From positions 1-64,000 of the forward strand of contig VANL01000040.1 of NCBI GenBank assembly GCA_006352455.1: DNA of 64,000 bases. Reading direction: 5' to 3'. The stretch comes from Brachionus sp. 'Tiscar' (lineage: Eukaryota; Rotifera; Eurotatoria; Ploima; Brachionidae). A program made the translations under genes and the position numbers. The notes beneath the pieces are model-generated. The model was not told the DNA's origin and did no database searches. It saw nothing but the letters and a program-made list of their open reading frames with translations. Shown piece after piece: positions 47,001 to 59,800 of this stretch; the first letter of the stretch is position 1, and each line of letters opens with the position of its first letter.

Positions 47001-50000
47001 ATTTATTTAGTAATAAGATTAAAACTTTAAAAATAAGGGATAAATTAATATAATAATATTTTTTTTTAATTTTGACTTCTTTTAATTTTTTCTTAAAAAA
47101 CAATATTTTGCAAAGATTGCAAAGATGTTCAAAAATAAGAAAAATAACTTGTCTTTTTTTTATATTTTAAATCATAAAATTGAATTTAATAAAATGAATG
47201 GAACTTTTTAGATTTATTATTTCAAAAAAATCTTTTTATAAGAAAACAAAGACCTTTTTTTATAATCGGAAAAAAGATAAATTTTTTACAATTTTAATTA
47301 TAATTATTAGTAAGTGCATAGAAAAATAAAATTTGAACATTTAAATAATTGTAAAATAGATACAAATAATTTTATCGTTTTTAAATTTTTTTCATTTTGA
47401 ATAAACTAAATTGTATTTTAATTTTTTGTATTGTGTTAACTGATTATTTGATTTTAAAATTACTAAATCTTTCAAGTTACGATTCGTACACTTAAACAAT
47501 AATTAAGCTTAAAATTTAAAAATTAGATAATTTATTATTATATATTTTTTAATATAAAATTGTGATTTTTTTAAGAAACTGGATGATAATTTTTCACTGT
47601 ATGAAATTGCCAAAGCTTTGAGGGAACAGCGGATAGCAATGATTCAAACACAAGTAAATTGATTTGAAAAATTTTATTTTTATTTAACAAAAAAAAATTT
47701 TAGTCTCAATATTTATTTTTTGCCCGAGCTACGGCTCTTTTGTTCGAAAAGTATTTAAAAAGCTTATTCAATAGAGCAGAAAAATATCAAAACAACCCGG
47801 TTAAAACTCAAACAAGTAAATTTAATTTTAATTTTTATTTTTAATAATCATTTTTATGAAGCTAAAGTTATTGTGTCACATGGAGAAAATAAAAAATCGA
47901 GTGACACATCACCAGCCGATTTATGTATTCAAACAAACCGCAAATATCCAATAGACGCCAACAACAACATGGATTACAATAACCAAAATATAAACAAACC
48001 AATACTTAAGAAAAATGAGTTTTTAGACTCTTCTAATTTAACGCCGCCAAAGTCTCCTAATACCAGAATTAAAAGTGCAAATATAACAAAAAGTCCGTTG
48101 ACGAGTGTTAAACAAAAAATCAACCGTCTTGTTCCAAATATGTTTCAAATATTTTCGCCCAACAGCACTCCAACAATCACAAATTACACACAAAACTATG
48201 CATCTAATGTGCACACGCCAATGTCGCTCTCATCTGTATCATCGTCTCCGTCTCCGTTATCCGTTTCGTCAAGCTCTTCTGCATCCTCATCAGCATCAAA
48301 CGCAAAAAATTCAGCTTCCAAAGTCATGCCGAGATCGAACCTTGCTGAATCATATGACAACTCGCCTAGTCTTTACATAAAACAAAAAAACCAGACTAAA
48401 ATAAGCACACCAACATCTACTATATCTTATAACAAGAATAATGAGTCGAACAACTTTTCTAGTAAAAGTCTTTTTGTTTACAGTGATTTAAATCAAGAAA
48501 GATTTACTGGTAATCGAGCTAGATCGGCCTCAAGATTGAACAGTAATGGCACTCCAGTATTGGCAAGTCCTAATCTAGCCCGAAAACTGTCTAGCACAAG
48601 TGAAAGATCAAGTGATTGTGATTTAAGTCAACAAAATAGTGATAACACTGAGCTTTATTTAAATGACAAATCCATGAGTAAAAAAGAACCCGGTAGTGGA
48701 TGTGAATTTTTAACTCATAAATTAAACTCTAACCGACAACTAAAATTAGATCTTCATGCAAATAATAACATACCTAAGTCAGTTTTAAGCTATCAAAATA
48801 ATGATGCAGTGCCTTTTTCTGATGGATCTTTATCTATGCTTAATTTCAAGCATATGGTTAACAATGCTAAAGTTTCATCAAGCAAGGAAATTGACTTGAG
48901 ACAATTGAACCAACCAATGAAAGCCGAATTTGTTGATGCATTACCTCAAAAGACGAGTGATGATCAAGAAAATTTAGAGGGATCTAGTGAAGTACCTAAA
49001 CCACCAGTTAGGACTAAAATTCATCACAAGCGATTCAATTTAAGTGAAAATACTCGCAATGCTATTTATAATATGATCGAAAATGATTTTGGAAATGAGA
49101 CAAGTCAAAACAATAAAACAGAACGAGTTTTTGATCAATTGCCTAACAAATATGTCGAAATAAGAGTCAACAAGACGTCTAAATCTGGCGCTAATTTAGA
49201 ATCCTATTCAGACACATTTGGCTCTCGAAATTATCGAAACGGAATATTACTGGACATAAATTCTAATTCTCAAAAAGAATTTGATCTCAAGGACAATTCA
49301 CAAGATCACAATAAGCCAGTTCAATCTTTTTATGTGAGTTTGGATTTTTTTTTTGTAGCTATTAACAAAATACTATGATTTAAATTATTTTTTTTTATTT
49401 GATTAATTATTTTTTTTATAATTTTTAAGAGGCATAAATCATCTAAATATGACAGTAAGTCTTCAGATATTGAATTAGCACCCATATTTTTATAACTATT
49501 AGAAATATTTATTGTTTTTATTTTTCGTATGCTGTAAAGTGCTTCTAACAGTAGTAGTTTATCTATTTAGTTATTTAGTTATTTGAGCTATTCTAAACTT
49601 AAATATTAACACTCAGCTAGTTTAACTATTCTTTTTCATTAATTGATTAAAATATTTAATATTTTTTTAACAATTTAAGATAAAATTTTGCAGTTTATCA
49701 ATTTTTATCATTTTTTTTTGATTTATAGTAAAAAGCAAAAATTAAAACTTTTCCTTTATTGATTAAGTTGATGATTTTATTTTTATAAACCTATTTAAAA
49801 AATTTAGCCATTTGATTATATTTTAATAGGAAAGACCAAAATGAATGAATTTTGTGAATATTGACCCATCATTTTTTGAATATAAGATTTATTAAATTTT
49901 CTGAAAAATAGAAAATTTAAATTTTATTAATTAAAACTGGCAATTATTTATAAAAATTAAAATGAACTTCAAAATCTCGTAAATTATTTTAAAAAATATT

Positions 50001-51791
50001 AGTAGCAGACACATTTTTAAATTAAAAAATATTTAAATAATTTTTTTTAACTTCTAAAGTATTTAAAAAACAAAAATCCAAAAGTAAGGACTATTTTTAT
50101 TAAATAGGTTAAATTTATGCACAAAAAAGCAACTCGAATGTTATACTAGCGTCCACAGAGTGTGAAAGGGATCTTGTGAAAGGGTGTGATGGTTTCATCA
50201 GATTTAAAGTGGACCCGACAAGTGAAAAGTGCTTGTGCGAAAGTAGGGTACTTTGAATGCTTAAGCAAATGTTTACAAGGAGAGAAGAAAGACTGTGAGT
50301 AAGATTGTATATATCCATGGTGAGACCCCACCTAGGTTAGGCAGTGCAGGTTTGGAATCCATGAAAAGGGATGTGAATGCGTTGGAAAAGACAAGAGAGG
50401 GCAACAAAAATACTTTTGTTTTTAAGAAACATGTGGTTAAAAATGAGGATCACAAAATTAGGATTGACAAAGTTGAGTGAAAGAAGAGTGAGAGGGGACT
50501 TGATTGAAATGTACAAATTGTGAATGCAATAGAAAAAGTAGGCTTGGTCAAGAATATAGTGATTAAATCAGAAAACAAGTGACCAGCCAGAGCGTTAAAA
50601 GGAGATAGCATCAGGGTCCAGAGAGAAAGTTTCCCAGCTCAAATTAGAAACGATTTTGCGACTGTAGTAAACGCCAGACATGTATTTTTCTCAAACAGAG
50701 TAGTTCCGCATAATAATAAGTTGCAAGAAAACTACTACTACTACTGCTACTTAGCAATTCTATTTTTTTAAGAGATTAAATTAAGAACTTCAAATGAAGA
50801 ATTTAAACAGATGGATTTACCAAATTTTTTTTTAAATTAAAAAGTGAAATAAATACCAAAAAACTATTAGAAAAATTTTGAAATACGAAGAAATATCGAT
50901 AAATCTGAGCTTAGATGAGACAAGAAAAAATAAGTGTTCAAATAGACTAGATAAAAATAGTAAATCCAACGAAGTATGCCAATCATGTACAAGCCTTCAT
51001 AAAATGCTGTTATATAAGTGGAATTAATTATCTGAAGAGTTTTACGAATACTTTTGCTAATTTGAAACAATCTTCGTTCATTAGCGCACTTATAGAACCA
51101 CTTTTCAAAATCTCACAATAAAAGGTTGATAAAGATAAGAAATTTAAAATAAATAAAAAGTTCATTTTGATTTTTGATAAAAGAATAAAAATATTCTTTT
51201 ACTTATTAATTTAAATTTAATTTTTTAAAGATTGCTCTAACCATTAAGCAGTAGGTTTAGTCATGAATACTGATCAGTCTGAATTAATTTAGTTTTTTAA
51301 ATACCTAAGATAAATTTAAAATTTTATCCGACTATTTTAAAACTGCATGTTATCAGCTCAAAAGATAATTTAATTTTTAAAAGCATATTAAAATTTTATC
51401 ATTTTTAGTATTAACTTTGCCAAATAAGAAATACAATCAAGCTGACAAAAATGAAAACAAAAAAAGCGATGACAATGACTATAGTCCATTTCCGTTCAAT
51501 TCTAGCATGGTACAAACGGCAAAAAACAAATTAAGACAAAATTCCAATTATACAGTTAACAAAGATTTAAATATTAATGTTCAATATGTGCCGAACAAAA
51601 ACCACTATTACTATTTAATAAATAATTTAAAGAATCCTTTATCGAATAAATTCAACAATCGCAAGTCTCTAAAAATCGATCAGTTAAATAATGATTACTA
51701 TGACAATAATTTCAGTGCATCAAATGAAAATTATAGTGATAATCGCAACAGTCTAAATAAGAGAAGATCAACTCAAGTTTTTGATTTGTAA
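44055..51791 (+). CDS. PEST-family protein tyrosine phosphatase (PTPN12/18/22-like), 9 exons, about 998 aa
   Basis: Model: 44055-44144, 44201-44309, 44765-44994, 45042-45539, 47576-47653, 47704-47815, 47862-49333, 49430-49454, 51409-51791; phases agree (999 codons with stop). A cytosolic classical PTP that dephosphorylates phosphotyrosine. The N-terminal catalytic domain (about 30-350) shows KKNRYRDILPYD, SDYINASLI, AAQGPTKETI, the WPD loop WPDHGVP (Asp about 226), and the signature HCSAGCGRTG (Cys about 286). The Ala-Gly-Cys-Gly version of this loop is characteristic of the PTPN12/18/22 subfamily. A Gln-rich Q-loop segment (MIQTQ) follows. The remaining ~630 residues are Ser/Asn-rich and probably disordered, with a poly-Ser run and a Pro-rich PKPPVRTK site, as expected for an adaptor-binding tail. 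Exons 3' of the domain are inferred from frame and splice signals only. AATAAA at 51852 is a likely poly(A) signal. Confidence 0.9.
44547..44706. mobile_element. 160-base MITE with ~50-base terminal inverted repeats and TA target duplication
   Basis: Inside intron 2 of the phosphatase gene. The left end (GTATTGAGTACCGTGTGTGG...) and the reverse complement of the right end (GTGTTGGGTAGTGTGTGTAT...) align without gaps over about 50 bases at roughly 69% identity, many differences being transitions. TA lies on both sides (44545-44546, 44707-44708), as expected for Tc1/mariner-type insertion. There is no coding capacity. It is GC-richer than the intron. Confidence 0.7.
46231..46312. repeat. GC-containing fold-back sequence in phosphatase intron 4
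   Basis: A poly-A run followed by GTGGGATC (46231-46249) faces GATCGCCACACC followed by poly-T (46285-46307). The arms are complementary apart from small bulges. The centre also contains GTGATCCC. It may be an end of a degraded element. Confidence 0.4.
46482..46939. mobile_element. possible TTAA-bounded non-autonomous element in phosphatase intron 4
   Basis: TTAA occurs at 46482-46485 and 46936-46939. Inside each end is an inverted copy of TTGTCATTTTGACAYATYT (left about 46515-46535, right about 46905-46923) next to a short GC-richer block. TTAA target duplication with subterminal repeats is the layout of piggyBac-type elements. The core is itself palindromic and TTAA is frequent here, so the assignment is tentative. 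Confidence 0.35.
50110..50750 (+). mobile_element. decayed LINE (reverse transcriptase C-terminal end) in phosphatase intron 8
   Basis: A GC-richer block whose three forward frames together give the C-terminal landmarks of a LINE ORF2: VSSDLKWTRQVKSACAKVGY, MKRDVNALEK, RGDLIEMYK and NARHVFFSNRVVPHNNKLQE, in the correct order. Several stops and frameshifts separate them, so the copy is dead. It lies in sense orientation within the intron and ends at a CTACTACTACTACTGCTACT run (about 50736). Confidence 0.75.
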
Positions 51792-52251
51792 ATTTTTAGT
51801 ATTAGTCAAAATATTATGTGAAATTAAAAAAATTAAAACTATATGAGAAGAAATAAAATATCAAATTATGCTGTATTAAGTTGAATGCACGGCCTAAAAT
51901 AATGGCGAAATTTGAAATAATTCGTTTGGTTTATTGTGAAATTTTTGTTCATATTTCTAAATTTTGAAAATAATTTGAAGAATTTCAAATTATTTGAAAA
52001 TAAAACCGAATAGATATTTTTTTATTTAGATGATTTTTTTTTATAAATCTGTATAAAAACAAATTTTATTTTATTTTTACCGGAATAAAATATTTTTATA
52101 AAAATTTTGAATTTAAAAAGTTCTTTAAATTTTTATTAATATTAATTAGTTATTTTAAAATCGAAAAAAGTATGCTAATTTTTCAAAAGAAATTTATTAT
52201 ATTGTATTGAAAATATTTTAATAAAATTATTTGTGAAAATTAAAAATATAA

Positions 52252-55200
52252 TTATTCGTCTATTTGTTTTGAATAATTTGGATTAACAAATTTCATTACT
52301 GGGAGCATGTCATTCTTTTTACTTAATTTTAAGTAAGTAAATGTAGACAAAATTCCAACTAAAAATCCTCCAATTAATATAACTATCAAAATCGCAGCTA
52401 TTGTTCCTTTTTGAATATTAAAATTTTATTTTAATATTTGATAATTGAAAACAAATTTACCAGCACCAAAACCAGACGGTTTATCAAGTGGTTCAATGTT
52501 TTTTAGCTTTCCATCTTTTTCATAAACCTCCCCTAAAATAAATAAAATAACTATAAATTAATCAGAATTCTACACAAAAATACTTGAATAATGATTAAAT
52601 TTTATATTTGTTTTGATTCCTAGTTCCAAATTATATTTATCAACCAAATTTTCTTTGTACAAAAAGCATATGTTTTTTTCCGTATCGAAGTCAAAACTTC
52701 TACAAAAAAAAGAGTCATCAAAAACACATATTTCTGCACACGATTCAACTGTGGATCTACTTATTCTTGTTTGAGGTTCCACGCTAAGTTGAGTGTGAGA
52801 AGCAAGTTTAAAATCATTTAAGGCTCGCTCTTTATTTATTTAATAATATTTTAATAAATTTTGTTAAATTAAAATACTTGAAAAATGAGAACACAACGAA
52901 GTGGTAACAACATTAGGATCTTTATCTATACTGTGTATATTTGTTTCACTGAGAAGGCATCGAAATGATTTACCATCATCACTACTGCAAAAGTTGAATG
53001 ATCTGCATTTAAAAGACTCTGCTTTGTTGCATTTGATAGCACAATCGCTCTCACTAGTAGCATCCTCTACTGAATAATCAACTACTGATGTTACTTTTGA
53101 AGGATATTTTATAAAGTTATATAAAGGATCCTCTTGATTAGAAAAATGTTATAATATAAAATGAATAAAAAGTATATTACTAATAAAAATTTCAACTCCT
53201 GACTTTTCAATAAAATACATAGCAGATGGATTTTGACTATCATAAAGCTCTCCTATCGAAGACCATTTACATTCTCTTGTTTCTTTGTTATATGTGTAAA
53301 TTTGGCATTCAAACGTTGGTTCACGAATACAATTACGTGCACATTCTTCTGGAGAAGAACCGTTGTTTTTTCTAAATATTAATTGTTCACTATTCAAAAC
53401 AGCTGTTTCATTGAAGTCAAGATTTCCAGCTGCAAGAATGAATTGCTTTATAAATGAAGCTAAAAGAAAAGTATTTATTATTAAGAAAATTTTTTGGAAA
53501 AAATCAAAACAAATAATAGTACTTAAACCAGATAAGCCACTTCCACTAAATGATTCAGTTGTTTGAAATATATCAATTGCTTGAAAAGTTAGCTAAATAA
53601 AATTTTTTTCTTCTTAATAACATAAAATCAAAAAAAAATGCTACCACAGGATTTCCTTGATCGTCCTTGAGATCTAAATAAAGCTCTTTTCTTATCACAC
53701 TTTCTTCAACCATTCGAAACAGAGCTTCTTTGGTAGCAGAATCATACGATTCAGTAATTTCTAAATTTGAAATATTGAAACAAAACTTAGCTTGAAAATT
53801 ATTTTAATACTTGAATAGTGATCACATTCTGAAGCACTGTCAGAAACAACAGCAGGATCAGTAGTTAATGAGTAGTTGTAAAACGAGCATATAAAGCCTC
53901 CGATCGGTTGCATACAAAAATCAAAACTCATACATTTATAATCAAGTGGTAAATTATACTGAGAATCATTAAGACAAATTTCAGTACACGCTTCAGCTGA
54001 ATTGGCTGGAACACCGTGTTTAATTTTTTGAAAATCAACTTTAGATTTTCCATTTTTAATAAAATGATCTTAAATAGTTAAAATAAGCGTAAATATTTTA
54101 TTTTTTTTTAAATTTAAAAAAATACTAATTGAGTCCGCAAAATCAGTAATTGCAGAATATACAGTGAAACCACGTCGATTTGGTTCAAATCGTGGTCTGG
54201 CTATTCTTAATGGAGAAGCACTATTGAATTTAAAACTTTTGAATATTTTTTCGTCAAATTCGTTTTCTAATAATCTTCCATAAAATTTAATAAATGATTC
54301 TTCATCTAAATTTATTATTAATTTATTTATTTTTAAATCAAAATTAGTAATAAATACGAATTACCTACACCATCTGGATATGTGAATTGAACTCCAAAAT
54401 TTATTCGATTTTTGCCTTGAAAACACTGACTAACATCATAATTTTTCCTGTTCAATTGAGAATCGAAATCAAAAGCATGGCTTATTATGGTAAAATTTTT
54501 CTTTAATTTAAAGATTATTTTCAAATAAATTAGAAAAAATAAATTTTTTACTCCATTTAAATGATAAGATATGGGAACTACTGTTTCCAATTTATCCGTA
54601 CTTTGGTCAACATAAATTTGAGTCTAAAAATTTTTTGTTGGTTAATTTTTTTTTATTTTTTCTTTAAATTGATACTTTCAAAAAATATAATTCAGCGATC
54701 ATTTCTGGTAATTCTCCACTTGCATTCCTTTTAGAAACAAAAACATCACACAACAAGCCCCGTTCATATCTCTGGAAAAAAAATTCAATTTTTAAATTTA
54801 AATTCTAATCTTAATCATAGCGAATTAAATTTAAAAAAATTTATTAAGCAAAAAAAAATTTCCAAAAAATTCTAACGATTTTGTGCTTTAAAAATTTCCT
54901 GTATCTAAAGCAAACAAAAAATAAAAAATTGTAGGATTTTTTTAGATTTAATAAATTTGGACAAAATATCTATATTTCTTAATTTCTTTTTTAAATAAAA
55001 TTTACCTCTCCTGCATAAACAAATGTGTCATCTATTCTTAGAAAGTCTTTTGGTGATTTTAAAGTATAAAATCCATTCGAAAGATGAGCTTCATCCAAAT
55101 TATCCAGCTGAATTGAGCCAAGTGGATAAAACGAACAATTACCTCGGTTTTTATTAATGACATAAGCCACTCCTTTTTTTCCCAAAAAATAACAAAACAA

Positions 55201-56531
55201 AATAAAATTTTAAATTTTAGTTTTTTTTTCATTATTGTACCGCTATTATAATCATGAACTATTTTAACCGGGTCTTGAACGTTAATTCCTTTTATGTTAG
55301 CTGCAGTCACTATATCAAGTCGAAAAGTTTTTAATTGATTCGAATAAAAAATCTAAGAAACCAAATTTTAAATTTTTTTTTGAATAAAACAAAAAAAAAT
55401 ACTCTTTCTGAAGAGGCAGCTTTTGCTTTAGGATTTATTGTTTCAGTAATGTAAGAAAATGATTCTGGTGCATTTGGAATGGGTTCTTTATAAGACTGAT
55501 TTTGGCAAAAAACTCCTCTGGGAATCTTTTGAAAAATAGAAATGTAATTACTAAATAGGTAAAATTCACAATAGATTAGGTTACATTGAAAAGTTCTGAT
55601 TTTCTGAGAACTATTGGTTTAAATTCAAAAAAATTGTATTCATGGTTTATTTCTCGTTTAGTTTGTTCTGCTTCATTAATTTCAACATAACCCTTAACTG
55701 TTGAAGCAACTGGTAACTCATTGAAAACATCACCAAAAAATGAAACTGCTGGATTATAACCTGGTACTAAAAATTTTTCAATTTAATATAGTCTAAAATT
55801 TTATTTAATAAAAAAATTAATTTTTACTTGTAAAGTAATAGTCGATCAAAAGATTAGCCTTATTTTCTGGCCATTCTTGGCAGCTTCTGAAATGATTTAC
55901 TGGAATACCTCTATATGTTGTTTGGTTAACTTTTTCCTTTAAAAATTTTTTTTAGTATTTCATATTTGCTTTTAATACTATATTCTTTTACATGTGGAAA
56001 ACCATTATTGAAATGAAATAGAAAATTTGGCGGCTTCATATTTAAACCAAATTGGTCTTGAACAAGTCCAAAAAAAAAGTTATCTTGGGGTGACTGGGTA
56101 ATTTTTTTAGCAATACATTCTGTATCTAAAAAGAAAAAAAATCTTAAAAATTTAAAAGAGTTGTATCTTGACTTTTACTTTTAATCGAAAATATTTGATC
56201 ATGTTCAAAATCGTAAATTACGCGAATAGAGTCGTTGTGTTCTCGTATTGTAAAATCAGCTCGTTTTTCATTTCTATCATATAAAATAGTGGACTCCATG
56301 TTACGGTTTTCATTTAACGAATTCAACTCGACTCTTGTTTCAAATTCATCTGGAAGTTTTGGTAAACTATTGGGATCTTAGGTAGATGAAAAAAAGTCAA
56401 AAAAATTAATCTTAGATTAAATAAAACAAAATTTTACCTATTGGTGAGCTAACAGGGTCGCAGTATTTAATTTTTTGACATTTGAGTTGAGCAATCAAAA
56501 TGACAGCAATTATTAAATTTAATTTAATCAT
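52252..56531 (-). pseudogene. PAN/Apple + LolA-like type I membrane protein, copy 1 (20 exons, one apparent frameshift)
   Basis: A 20-exon model runs from ATG 56531 to TAA 52252, with GT..AG introns mostly about 50 bases, and would encode about 1,016 residues. A signal peptide (IAVILIAQLKC) leads into two LolA-like units, each opening with a PxLPxxF-type motif; the second continues into VHDYNSG-VAYVINKNRGNC. Four Cys-rich PAN/Apple modules follow (ACTEIC..CMSFDFC, CARNC..CQIYTY..CKW, CAIKC..CRSFNFC, CAEIC..CRSFDF), then a membrane helix (about 52350-52400) and a short tail with VNPNY. It is probably a surface or lysosomal receptor-like protein of unknown ligand. In exon 17 (53133-52878) four T at 53095-53098 (plus strand), where the paralogue has one base fewer, shift the frame and create an early stop. 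All other exons are intact, so a sequence error or a very recent loss are both possible. Confidence 0.72.
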
Positions 56532-56885
56532 GGTCTAAATTATATGAAAATTAAAATAAAACTTTATTTTATTTAAATATTTCAAAAATTAGACTTAGCA
56601 TCTTATTTTTATCTTTGTCAAATCGAAATATTTCAATTAAGATTATTCTTTATCGTTCTCTTAATGATAATTTTTTCTCAATTTTAAAACTGATAAATTA
56701 TTATTTGATAATTTCTTAATAGATACATGTGATTTATATAACAATTTTATTTAATATTTCAATATTAAAAAAGATAAGTCTTATTAAAATAAAAATCGTC
56801 AATTATAGGAAATTTTTTTTTATTGAAAAAACTCAAAAAATTTAAATTTTTTTATAAGAAGTTTAAATTTTTGAATAAATTGAAT

Positions 56886-59800
56886 TTATTCTTCATAATT
56901 TGGATTTGTAAATTTCATCACTGGTAGAAAACTTGTTTTCTTGCCAAATTTTACATATGCTAGGCCAATAAGACTTCCCATGATAAGACCAGCAATGATT
57001 ACAGCTAAAGTAACTCCAAATATAGTGCCACCGCTAAACGTGTTTTTTGAATTTTCTGGAACAAGAGGTTCAACTTTCATTAATTTTCCATTTTTTTGAT
57101 AATACAATCCTTAAATTGAATTTTTAATAAGTTTTTAAGGATTTGATCATGATTTTACTTGAATAATGGTTCACATTCTGATTGGTTTTAATACCTAAAT
57201 CTAAGAAATCTTTATCTAACAAATTTTCTTTGTAAAGGCTGCATGATTTTTCTTCGATATTGTAATCAAAACTTCGGCATAAATAGCTATCTTGAAAAGA
57301 GCATATTTCGGCACAGCCTTCAATTGATTGATTTGAAACAAACGATTGAGGTTTGACACTCAATTGAGTTTTAACAGAAACTTCAAAATCATTGATTGAA
57401 CGAGCTTGACATTTTGAATTTAATTTAAAATATAAATCACATGTAGATTTAATCAAATACCTGAATAATGGCTGCAAATAGCCGAGTACACAACATTTGG
57501 GTCTTTATCTGTATTATGAACATTGGTATCGCTTAGAAGACATCTAAATGTTTCATCATCTTTTTTGCATAAATTGAATGATCTACAGTTTTTACCCACA
57601 TTACATTTGAAAGCACATTCACTAGCGCTTTTTACATCACTCAAAGTGAAATCAACAAGAGCTGTAACTTTAAATGGCAGTTCAAAATAATCATATAAAG
57701 GATCTCCTGCAAGGTCAATTAATTTTTAGTTTAAAAAAAATATATTTTAAATTAATAATAACTTATAAAAAGTGATGAGCTGTTCTCTTGTTTAATTGAT
57801 TCGACTGCAATTGTAATATTTTGAGTGATATAGAGCAAATTAGACCATTTACATTCTTTGGTCTCATCATTATAGGTAAAACTTTGACAATCGAAACTTG
57901 GTTCAAAAATGCATAATCTTGAACATTCGTCCACTGAGACCATATATTTCTTACGCGAATATACTGTTGGATTTGAGCTTAAATATTTTTCTTCAAAGCT
58001 TGTATCTCTAAATAAGAGATCAAATCTTGCGAAATAAGAAGCTAATGAAACAAAATTAATTAAAAATAATAAGTTAAACTTAAGAGATAAATACTAGAGC
58101 CTGTTGAAGTAGTAGTTTGTGCATCATTTTGGTCGTAAATATCTTCAGGCTCAAAGGTGAATATTTTCTAGACGAAATATAAATTTTGGCTTAAGTAAAA
58201 AAGATAGTTTTGATTTAATTTTACTTTTTCTCGAGTCTCGATATCAAATTTAAATTCTTTTCTTAATACTGCTTCTTTAATACTTCCATACATTTGATCA
58301 AGAGTAGCAATGTCAAAATCCTTGGTTGATTCTTAAAAAAAATTAGAATATTATTTTTTTTTTTTTCAAATTTAATCCAATACTAGAATAGTGTTCACAA
58401 GCAGGGGCAGATTCAAGAGTTATACCAGGATCAGAAATGGTTAAATCGTAAAAATTACAAAAAAAACTGTTAGGTGATGATGAATCGGGACAAAAATCGA
58501 AACTTCTGCACGTAAAATCTTGATTTCCAGTTAAATTTCGAATATCTGTCTTGTCCAAGCAAACACTTGCACATTTTAATGATGAATCAACTTGATATTT
58601 ATATTTTACTTTTGTTTGATCAATTCTTGAATCTTCTACTTTTTTGAAATGGTCTTAAGTCAATTTATTAGTGGTGTATAAAAAATTAGAATATTAAGAA
58701 TTACTAATGGCTTCAGCAGTAGCAGTAACTCCAGAACTAATAGTAAAGGTGGTGTTTTCAATTTTAATTCTTGGCCAAATAATTCTTAGCGGTGAATACT
58801 CCAATCCCTTAAGTGATTTAAAAACAGTTTCTTCAAATTGTTCTAAAACTGGTCTCTCAAATCTTCTTATAAACTCATTTCGATCTTTAAAAAATAATTA
58901 ATTAGAAATTAAATTAAAAATAGTGATAAATTATTTACCTAGACCCTCTGGTATTTTAAATTTCATGTTAAATAGAGCTTTATTTTTACCATAAAAACAA
59001 TCACTTATATCAAACCTTCGATTGTAAGATTCAGAATCGAAATTGTATATTTGATTGATCAATTTAATGCCAAGCTAGTCAATAAATAATCTCAAATTAA
59101 AAAAAAAAAAATATATATATAAATAAAAAATACATTTTCAATTAATACATGAGCTGAAATTGGAACAACGTCTTCTATTTTATCAGATCCTTGATCAATA
59201 TTAGCAATTACCTTTTTTTATTTTAAATTTATTTTATCAATCTTTATTTTTTTTTTAAAATACATTTTGAAAATAATATTCAACAATAACTGGAATTCCA
59301 GTCATGTTTTGGATTGGAATATCAGTTCTTTTTGAAATGAAAACATCACATAAAATATCTCTTTCGTATCTCTAATATTTTTTTTTAATTAAAACGAAAT
59401 ATCTATTTTTTTTAATTTAAATACTTGTCCAGCGTAAAAATATGAGTCGTCCAGATAAAAAAATTGATTTGGTTCTTTAAGTTGAATAAGTGCTTCATTT
59501 CCTTTTTGAACCGGAAAAATATCGTTTCGATCAATTGAATAAGTTCCAATAGGATAAATTAGGCAATTTTTGTTATCTTCATTAATCGCGTATCCAACAC
59601 CTATTTTTGTAAAATTAAATTCTAATCTCTATTTATGTATATTCAAATACCGCTATTAAAGTCATGAATTGCTTTATATGAACCTTCAATAAACCAAGGC
59701 GCAATTATTTTATTTCCTTCAAAATCATATCTGACAGCTTTTAATGGCTTAGAATAATGAACATTGGTGCTTTTTTCATAATTTAATGTTTGTGATATTA

